Source: Burkholderiales bacterium UBA4615 (GTDB lineage Bacteria > Pseudomonadota > Gammaproteobacteria > Burkholderiales > Burkholderiaceae_E). From it: a stretch of DNA of 19,752 nt. The stretch is taken from contig DGIT01000069.1 in NCBI GenBank assembly GCA_002386465.1, forward strand, positions 1 to 19,752, given 5' to 3'. The notes beneath the pieces are model-generated. The model saw nothing but the letters and a program-made list of their open reading frames with translations. It was not told where the DNA came from and searched no databases. Every line of letters starts with the position of its first letter. The first letter of the stretch is position 1. Shown piece by piece: positions 14,893 through 19,752 of the stretch. Made by a program: the position numbers and the translations under genes.

Positions 14893-14916
14893 ATTCGGGC
14901 AGTGAATTCGGGCGAT
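14878..14916. repeat. Three tandem 13-bp repeats across the proC stop
   Basis: GAATTCGGGCAGT at 14878-14890 and 14891-14903, then GAATTCGGGCGAT at 14904-14916. The proC TGA (14890-14892) spans the junction of copies 1 and 2. Since 13 is not a multiple of 3, loss or gain of a unit would still leave a TGA as long as two copies remain. Confidence 0.92.
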
Positions 14917-14963
14917 GCAGCGGGCCATGACCGCGAACAGTCGCCTTGAGCTGGGGCTGAGCG

Positions 14964-15839
14964 TTAAGCGAAGTCGATGGCCAGCCCGACAAAGACCGCC
15001 GCGCCGAACCAGGTGTTGTGATTAAAGGCCCGGAAGCACCCAGACCGGCTGCGATCGCGGATCAGGGTCCAGTGGTACAGCGCAATGCCTGACGCCACAA
15101 CTAAACCGAGGTGATAGGCCAGGCCCCGTGAGGCCATATAGCCTGCCAGCGCCAGCAGAACGATCGTGGCAGCGTATGACAACATGACCGCCGCCACATC
15201 CAGGCGGCCAAATGTGATGGCAGAGGTGCGAATACCAATCTTCAGATCGTCTTCACGGTCGACCATGGCGTATTCGGTGTCATAGGCAATCGCCCAAAAA
15301 ATATTGGCTGCGAGCAGGACCCAGGCAAGCGCCGGTAGCGTGTTTGTCAGCGCAGCAAAGGCCATCGGAATGCCGAACCCGAAGGCAATGCCCAGATAGG
15401 CCTGGGGCAGCGCAAAGAATCGTTTGGTGAACGGATAACTCGCGGCCAGAAAAGCCGCGATGCCCGCCATGGCCCAGGTGAGGCGGTTCATGGGCAGCAC
15501 GAGCATCAGCGCCGCGATTGATAGCCCTGCAAACAACCACAAGGCCTCTGAAGGACGAATCAAGCCCGCCGTGAGGGGGCGGTCTGCCGTGCGCTGTACA
15601 TGGCGATCGAAGTCGCGATCAGCCCAATCGTTGATGGCGCAGCCGGCTGAGCGCATCAGCAGCGTACCCAGAGAAAACGCAAAGAGTTCATAAGCAGGCG
15701 GCATGCCCTGCGCGGCGAACCACAGCGCCCATAAGGTGGGCCACAGCAGCAGGAGCGTGCCAATGGGGCGATGCAGCCGCAAGAGCCGCGCATAGAGTAC
15801 CCAGCGCGGTGGCGCACCCGCCGGAGCAGCCGTGCTCAC
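14964..15839 (-). CDS. ubiA: 4-hydroxybenzoate octaprenyltransferase
   Basis: Inner-membrane enzyme that attaches the polyprenyl tail to 4-hydroxybenzoate in ubiquinone synthesis. 291 residues with 8-9 hydrophobic helices. The two Asp-rich prenyl-diphosphate/Mg motifs are present: NDWADRDFD (residues 70-78) and DTEYAMVDREDD (187-198). RTADRPLTAGLI, ASYPFTKRFFALPQAYLGIAFGFGIPMAFAA and IGIRTSAITFG are typical of UbiA. It starts with GTG at 15837-15839, overlapping the comEA stop by 4 nt (GTGA), which indicates translational coupling with a functionally unrelated gene. It is convergent with proC across a 71-bp gap. Confidence 0.95.
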   Translation of the reverse strand: MSTAAPAGAPPRWVLYARLLRLHRPIGTLLLLWPTLWALWFAAQGMPPAYELFAFSLGTLLMRSAGCAINDWADRDFDRHVQRTADRPLTAGLIRPSEALWLFAGLSIAALMLVLPMNRLTWAMAGIAAFLAASYPFTKRFFALPQAYLGIAFGFGIPMAFAALTNTLPALAWVLLAANIFWAIAYDTEYAMVDREDDLKIGIRTSAITFGRLDVAAVMLSYAATIVLLALAGYMASRGLAYHLGLVVASGIALYHWTLIRDRSRSGCFRAFNHNTWFGAAVFVGLAIDFA

Positions 15840-16507
15840 TGGCCGGGTTTAGCGGTGGGCGCAGCCGTTTGATCGGAGGCCTTGGGCGAAAGCTTGGGCG
15901 TTTCAGCGGCAGCTTCCGACGGTCTGCGCGGCGTCTTGCCTGAGTCTGACTGCGGCGCAGATGAGCCGGGCGTAGTGGATTTCGGGACCGGCTGGACTAA
16001 GGGTCGACCGGAATCGGTCCGACCGGAATCGGCTCTGGCCGCTGTGCTGGAGGCATCGGCTGGGCGAGCGGCGCTGGCATCGTCGGTGGCGCGCGCCCCT
16101 GAGAGCGTGGGGACTGGCTTGCGAGCGTTATTGCGCGCAGCCGCATCGGACGGCGGGGTATCACGCGCGGTGGAGTCTCGGGATGAGGTGTCGCGCGTGG
16201 GGTTGGCAGAACGCGACGCCCGCGTGCTTGAAGGGCCAGTGGTCAGGCCTGCAGCCGCCATTTTCTTCACGCTGGCATTGCCCACGCCCTTCACCCGGGA
16301 CTGCAGATCGTCCAGGCTCTTGAAGGGGCCCTTGGCCCGTTCCTCCACAATACGCTCAGCGATGGTGGGGCCGATGCCTCGAACCGTCTGCAGTTCATCC
16401 ACCGAGGCGGTGTTGGCATTGACGGCAGCCCAGGCCAGGTTCAGTGAACACAGCGTGATGAAGACGGCAGCGAGTAACGAACGAGCCGTTTGAACGAAGC
16501 GCGACAT
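15836..16507 (-). CDS. comEA: ComEA family helix-hairpin-helix DNA-binding protein with long disordered tail
   Basis: Periplasmic DNA receptor that helps pull in transforming DNA. Start ATG at 16505-16507 has AAGGAG 6 nt upstream. The 223-residue product has a signal peptide (residues 1-27, ending AWA before AVNANTASVDELQ) and a ComEA helix-hairpin-helix pair at about 28-90 (LQTVRGIGPTIAERIVEERAKGPFKSLDDLQSRVKGVGNASVKKM). The remainder (about 130 residues) is low-complexity Ser/Thr/Ala/Pro/Asp/Arg, unlike the short ComEA proteins of most proteobacteria (about 90-110 residues). The tail includes a DSGRTDSGR repeat from a 15-bp tandem duplication. The neighbouring pilT and pilU are part of the same uptake machinery. 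Overlaps ubiA by 4 nt. Confidence 0.88.
   Translation of the reverse strand: MSRFVQTARSLLAAVFITLCSLNLAWAAVNANTASVDELQTVRGIGPTIAERIVEERAKGPFKSLDDLQSRVKGVGNASVKKMAAAGLTTGPSSTRASRSANPTRDTSSRDSTARDTPPSDAAARNNARKPVPTLSGARATDDASAARPADASSTAARADSGRTDSGRPLVQPVPKSTTPGSSAPQSDSGKTPRRPSEAAAETPKLSPKASDQTAAPTAKPGQ
16006..16035 (-). repeat. 15-bp tandem duplication in comEA tail
   Basis: GACCGGAATCGGTCC (16006-16020) and GACCGGAATCGGCTC (16021-16035) are adjacent 15-bp copies. On the coding strand they give the DSGR-x-DSGR repeat in the ComEA tail. Confidence 0.85.
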
Positions 16508-16719
16508 GGGGAGCTCCTTGAGTGTGCACGGATGATAGCTCCATCGCTTTGGCTGCAGGACCGGCACTACGACCACAGGCCTAGGCCGTTCGCCGCACAC
16601 GTGCCGATCGCGTTCGATCACGGGCACGCGGCGCGCGGCATCGGTGAGTGCATGAGCCTGAGAAACTGCACGAGCGTCGCGCGTACTGGAACCGATCAGG
16701 GCGGGCGCGCGAGGGTCCT

Positions 16720-17934
16720 TCAGGCCGCCGTATCGGTGTTCAATTCCTCAGTGCGTCGCGGCGCGTAGGTATCCCAGCGACTGCATCCGGGGCATTGCCA
16801 GTAGTGGCGACGTGCTTTAAACCCGCAGTGACCGCATACGAAGCGGCCTAGTCGCGCGGCCTGACGCTGAATGAGCGCGGCCGACAGTGCAATGTCAGCG
16901 GCATCGTCTGCAGTCGGGTCAGCCGCTTTGCGCAATTCAAGCAATTGCTCGAGCCCCAGCAGCGACGGGTGACGGGCGAGCATGCCGCGCAGCCAGGCAA
17001 TCGCGGCAGCGTTACCCTCATGGCGCGCGCGGGCCTGGGCCAGCGCGCGCAACGCATCCACGGGCGGTTGCTCGCCGAGCATCGCTTCAAGACTGGTCAG
17101 TCCCTCGGACAACTTTCCCAGACGCTCGTGCGCCTGCAGCCATCGCTCGGCAATCAGTCCCAGATGCGCCGGACGCTGGCGCGCCAGCGTGCCCCAGGCC
17201 TCGATCGCCGCTTCGCAATCGTCGGCGGCCAATGCGACTTCGCCGCGCATCAGCCAGGGGCGTGGATGATCCGGTGCAGCCTGTGTGGCCAGATCGAGCT
17301 CACGCATAGCATCGGCCTGACGGTCTGACAAGACCGCAGACGTCGAAGCAGGCGCAGCCGAAAGCGCCTGCTGAGCCAGTTCGCAATGCAAATGTGCGAG
17401 CAGCGTCCCGGAATCGGTGCCATCGGTCTGACGCAGGCGCTGTGCCAGATCGATGGCGCGCGGCCAATCCCGCACCATTTGCGCAATCTCCAATCGATGG
17501 CGCAGGGAAGCGGTGGCATAGGCTCCAGATTCCAGACGCACGAACGCATCTTCGGCGCGATCGAGGAGCCCGGCTCGCAGGAAATCCTGTCCTAACTCGT
17601 AGAGCGCATGCTCGCGCTGCGCTGCAGGCAGATCGTTGCGCGCCACCAGGCTCTGGTGAACACGGATCGCCCGGTCGGTCTCGCCACGGCGTCGGAACAG
17701 ATTGCCCAACGCAAAGTGCAGTTCGACCGTTTCAGGGTCGACTTTCATGACCTCGACGAAGGCATCAATCGCCTTGTCGGGCTGCTCATTGAGCAGGAAA
17801 TTCAGACCCCGAAAATAAGCATCCGGCATCTGCGCCGACTGGCGAACAGCCTGTCGGGTATCGATGCGTGAAGCCACCCAGCCCAGCGAGAAAAACAGCG
17901 GAACGGCCAGCAGCCACCAGAGCTCAAATTCCAT
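16720..17934 (-). CDS. lapB: Lipopolysaccharide assembly protein LapB (YciM), TPR protein
   Basis: Membrane-anchored cytoplasmic regulator that promotes FtsH-dependent degradation of LpxC and so sets LPS level. 404 residues: one N-terminal transmembrane anchor (MEFELWWLLAVPLFFSLGWVASR), a series of tetratricopeptide repeats (about 37-330; for instance AIDAFVEVMKVDPETVELHFALGNLFRRRGETDRAI), and a C-terminal rubredoxin-like metal site with cysteines 367, 370, 381 and 384 (CGHC and CPGC). This organisation is diagnostic of LapB. It follows lapA with a 26-bp gap. The downstream 212 bp to comEA (16508-16719) contain no recognisable gene. Confidence 0.95.
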   Translation of the reverse strand: MEFELWWLLAVPLFFSLGWVASRIDTRQAVRQSAQMPDAYFRGLNFLLNEQPDKAIDAFVEVMKVDPETVELHFALGNLFRRRGETDRAIRVHQSLVARNDLPAAQREHALYELGQDFLRAGLLDRAEDAFVRLESGAYATASLRHRLEIAQMVRDWPRAIDLAQRLRQTDGTDSGTLLAHLHCELAQQALSAAPASTSAVLSDRQADAMRELDLATQAAPDHPRPWLMRGEVALAADDCEAAIEAWGTLARQRPAHLGLIAERWLQAHERLGKLSEGLTSLEAMLGEQPPVDALRALAQARARHEGNAAAIAWLRGMLARHPSLLGLEQLLELRKAADPTADDAADIALSAALIQRQAARLGRFVCGHCGFKARRHYWQCPGCSRWDTYAPRRTEELNTDTAA

Positions 17935-17960
17935 GGAGCGATCGGGCGTTGGTCAGGCAC

Positions 17961-18263
17961 TCAGGACGATCGGGCGCTGGTTGCACGCGACCCCGAAGCC
18001 ATGAGCGGCGCCGGCTGCGCTGTGTGTTCACGACGCAGCGCATGCAGTTCGCGGTTGCGACGCAGGACCATCGGCATGGTCGCCAACACGCCCAGCAGCG
18101 CGCCCAGCGCAAAAAATGCGAGCAGCAGCAGCACCAGCGGGGCGCGCCATTCGAATTGAGGAATGCCAAAAAAGCGCACCGCGGCCGTTTCGGTGTTGGA
18201 CAGCGCAAAGCCCACCAACAGCAGAAAGACCGCCACACGCAACAGCCAGGTCAGCAGGCTCAT
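17961..18263 (-). CDS. lapA: LapA family protein (DUF1049)
   Basis: A 100-residue inner-membrane protein of the DUF1049/LapA family that partners LapB in LPS assembly. Two hydrophobic helices at about 4-22 and 42-64, joined by SNTETAAVRFFGIPQFEWRAPL, which carries the family phrase N---V-F-----------PL. The C-terminal cytoplasmic part (RRNRELHALRREHTAQP) is basic and then disordered. It lies 29 bp after ihfB and 26 bp before lapB on the same strand; the ihfB-lapA-lapB order is standard in proteobacteria. Confidence 0.92.
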   Translation of the reverse strand: MSLLTWLLRVAVFLLLVGFALSNTETAAVRFFGIPQFEWRAPLVLLLLAFFALGALLGVLATMPMVLRRNRELHALRREHTAQPAPLMASGSRATSARSS

Positions 18264-18292
18264 GGGTGCAAGTTCAGGGGGCGCGCGATGGC

Positions 18293-18595
18293 TTAGCGCT
18301 CGTCGTCGGACCGCATCCGGGCGTCCACGCGCTCGCGCAGTTCCTTGCCCGGCTTGAAATGCGGCACACGCTTTTCGGGAACCTCGACGCGCTCGCCCGA
18401 CTTGGGGTTGCGCCCCACGCGCGGCGGCCGGTGCGACAGCGCAAAGCTGCCGAAACCGCGAATCTCGATCCGATGGCCATCGGCCAGCGTGCTGGCCATG
18501 GCATCCAGGATGGTGCGCACTGCGAACTCAGCGTCCTTGGCCACCAGTTGGGGATAACGCTCGGCCAAGCGTCCGATGAGCTCGGACTTGGTCAT
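18293..18595 (-). CDS. ihfB: Integration host factor subunit beta
   Basis: DNA-bending nucleoid protein that pairs with IhfA. 100 residues from the ATG at 18593-18595: MTKSELIGRLAERYPQLVAKDAEFAVRTIL is the IHF-beta start, and GHRIEIRGFGSFALSHRPPRVGRNPKSGERVEVPEK contains the beta-ribbon arm with the intercalating proline (RNPKSGE). The KPGKELRERV ending is usual. An in-frame extension upstream (15 residues to 18640) lacks family likeness. It lies downstream of rpsA, as in E. coli, but 299 bp away; its own promoter is expected in that gap though I could not assign one. Confidence 0.96.
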   Translation of the reverse strand: MTKSELIGRLAERYPQLVAKDAEFAVRTILDAMASTLADGHRIEIRGFGSFALSHRPPRVGRNPKSGERVEVPEKRVPHFKPGKELRERVDARMRSDDER

Positions 18596-18894
18596 CGTCC
18601 CGGGGGCCAACTGATCGTCGATATCGAGGAACACCATCATCGGATCCTGAGGTCAGCCGCGCTGGGCACCGTTACAGATCATGAGCAAACGCGAGGCCTG
18701 CCCAATCTTTTACTTCCTACTCAACCAGAACAGCTGATACGACTTGCCGGCTGACCCGCCTGCGGGCAGCGCATCAAGGCGACAGACATCGCCATAAGCA
18801 CCGCACACCGGCACGGGCTCCGACCTGGCAACAGGGCTGCGCCGCCGGGGCGCAGCGGGCCCGAAAGCCCGCACCCTTTTGCTGTTAGCAGAAC
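18596..18894. other. Intergenic region between rpsA and ihfB
   Basis: 299 bp without a credible gene on either strand. It holds the overlapping hairpins at 18836-18872 near the rpsA end and presumably an ihfB promoter; no hexamer pair stands out. A short AT-rich patch, about 18705-18722, is the only low-G+C stretch. Confidence 0.5.
18836..18872 (-). terminator. Two overlapping hairpins after rpsA
   Basis: Hairpin 1: GCGGGC (18855-18860) with GCCCGC (18867-18872), 6-nt loop. Hairpin 2: GCTGCGCC (18836-18843) with GGCGCAGC (18849-18856), 5-nt loop. They share 18855-18856, so only one can be fully formed. They begin 22 nt after the rpsA stop and likely end or protect the rpsA message; no U-tract on that strand. 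Confidence 0.5.
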
Positions 18895-19752
18895 TCAGGC
18901 CTTGTCGTCGCGATCGGTCAACTTCGCACGCAGCAGGGCACCCAGGTTGGTGGTGCCGGTGGCTGCGCCCGTCTCGGCCTGCATACGCTGCAGGGTCTCG
19001 GCGGTTTCGACGTTGTCTTTCGCTTTGATCGACAGGCTGATGGAGCGGTTCTTACGGTCGACGTTGATGATCATCGCCTCGACCGAATCGCCTTCCTTCA
19101 GGTGATTGCGGGCATCTTCAACGCGATCACGTGAGATTTCCGAGGCGCGCAGATAGCCGTCGATGTCGCCATCGATTGCGATCACTGCACCGCGTGCATC
19201 CACGCTCTTAACCGTGCCGACAATGACTGCGCCCTTCTCGTTGGTGGTCGCGTAGTTGGTGAACGGATCACCATCCAGCTGCTTGATGCCCAGCGAAATG
19301 CGCTCGCGCTCGACATCGATGGCCAGCACAACGGCACCCACTTCGTCGCCCTTCTTGAAGTCGCGCACGGCTTCCTCGCCGGCTTTGCTCCAGGACAGGT
19401 CGGACAGGTGTACCAGACCGTCGATGCCACCGGGCAGGCCGATGAACACGCCGAAGTCGGTGATCGACTTGATCGAGCCCGCAACCTTGTCGCCCTTGCG
19501 ATGGTTGTCGGCGAATTCCTGCCAGGGGTTCGGGCGGCACTGCTTCATGCCGAGCGAAATACGGCGACGGTCTTCGTCGATTTCCAGGACCATGACCTCG
19601 ACTTCGTCGCCCAGGGCCACGACCTTGCCGGGGTTGACGTTCTTGTTGGTCCAGTCCATCTCAGAGACGTGCACCAGACCTTCGATACCGGGCTCGATTT
19701 CAACAAACGAGCCGTAGTCGGTGATGTTGGTGACCTTGCCGAACATGCGCGT
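18895..19752 (-). CDS. rpsA: 30S ribosomal protein S1, C-terminal half (5' end outside window)
   Basis: S1 binds mRNA and brings it to the small subunit during initiation. The visible 285 residues run to the right edge with an open frame (the edge reads TRMFGKVTNITDYG). Three S1 (OB-fold) domains can be seen, equivalent to domains 4-6 of E. coli S1: FGKVTNITDYGSFVEIEPGIEGLVHVSEMDWTNKN, then VAGSIKSITDFGVFIGLPGGIDGLVHLSDLSWSKAGEEAVRDFKKGDEV, then IVGTVKSVDARGAVIAIDGDIDGYLRASEISRDRVEDA. Each ends with the ISLxxKQ- or ISLSIKAK-type strand. The C-terminal tail (QAETGAATGTTNLGALLRAKLTDRDDKA) is typical of betaproteobacteria. Followed by ihfB as in many proteobacteria. Confidence 0.97.
   Translation of the reverse strand, partial: TRMFGKVTNITDYGSFVEIEPGIEGLVHVSEMDWTNKNVNPGKVVALGDEVEVMVLEIDEDRRRISLGMKQCRPNPWQEFADNHRKGDKVAGSIKSITDFGVFIGLPGGIDGLVHLSDLSWSKAGEEAVRDFKKGDEVGAVVLAIDVERERISLGIKQLDGDPFTNYATTNEKGAVIVGTVKSVDARGAVIAIDGDIDGYLRASEISRDRVEDARNHLKEGDSVEAMIINVDRKNRSISLSIKAKDNVETAETLQRMQAETGAATGTTNLGALLRAKLTDRDDKA

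Noticed and set aside
16508..16719. Possible tRNA or small gene between comEA and lapB
   Set aside because: No cloverleaf, TTCRANNC-type T-arm or family-like ORF could be found by eye.
1..19752. CRISPR array, prophage, insertion sequence or new defence system
   Set aside because: No regular spacer-repeat array, transposase, integrase, terminal inverted repeats or defence-type domains apart from the TA remnant; the genes are mostly conserved core functions.

Overview
The window is gene-dense, high-G+C bacterial chromosome, almost certainly a betaproteobacterium of the order Burkholderiales. The main pointers are a leuS-lptE-holA-proA operon, a pilT-pilU pair next to yggS, an rpsA-ihfB-lapA-lapB cluster, rpsT diverging from murJ, and an outer-membrane LPS assembly lipoprotein. 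The genus cannot be fixed from the sequence alone. There are 20 protein genes (two cut by the window edges) plus one broken gene. I see no rRNA, tRNA, CRISPR array, insertion sequence or prophage.

Layout. 1-3829 (+): 3' part of leuS, then lptE, holA and proA, with a 3-nt gap or ATGA overlaps, so one operon. 3906-4436 (+): a VOC/glyoxalase-like protein. 4490-4965 (+): a type II toxin-antitoxin locus whose toxin is reduced to 28 codons while the XRE-family antitoxin is complete, with a palindromic operator candidate in front. 4985-6463 (-): a short-chain dehydrogenase and a DUF1993 protein. 6544-8897 (+): a HemJ/CopD-like membrane protein, a DsbA-fold HCCA-isomerase-like protein, and a THUMP-domain RNA methyltransferase whose TTG start overlaps the preceding stop. 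8937-11205 (-): pilT then pilU, the type IV pilus retraction ATPases. 11217-12020 (+): yggS, whose start lies 11 bp from the pilT start. 12068-12331 (-): rpsT. 12470-14892 (+): murJ and proC. 14964-18595 (-): lapA and lapB follow ihfB, and comEA overlaps ubiA. 18895-19752 (-): the 3' half of rpsA.

Most genes are core functions: translation (leuS, rpsT, rpsA, RNA methyltransferase), replication (holA), envelope biogenesis (lptE, murJ, lapA, lapB), proline synthesis (proA, proC), ubiquinone synthesis (ubiA), nucleoid structure (ihfB), PLP homeostasis (yggS), and DNA uptake or twitching (pilT, pilU, comEA). I did not find an obviously new multi-gene system. The most notable items are the toxin-deleted TA locus with its operator, several short perfect tandem repeats at gene boundaries that share a CCGAAT core (6997-7038, 12371-12395, 14878-14916), strong hairpins between convergent genes, a comEA with a long low-complexity tail, and gene-order differences from typical Burkholderiales (no hld genes between lapB and comEA; rpsT-murJ between yggS and proC).
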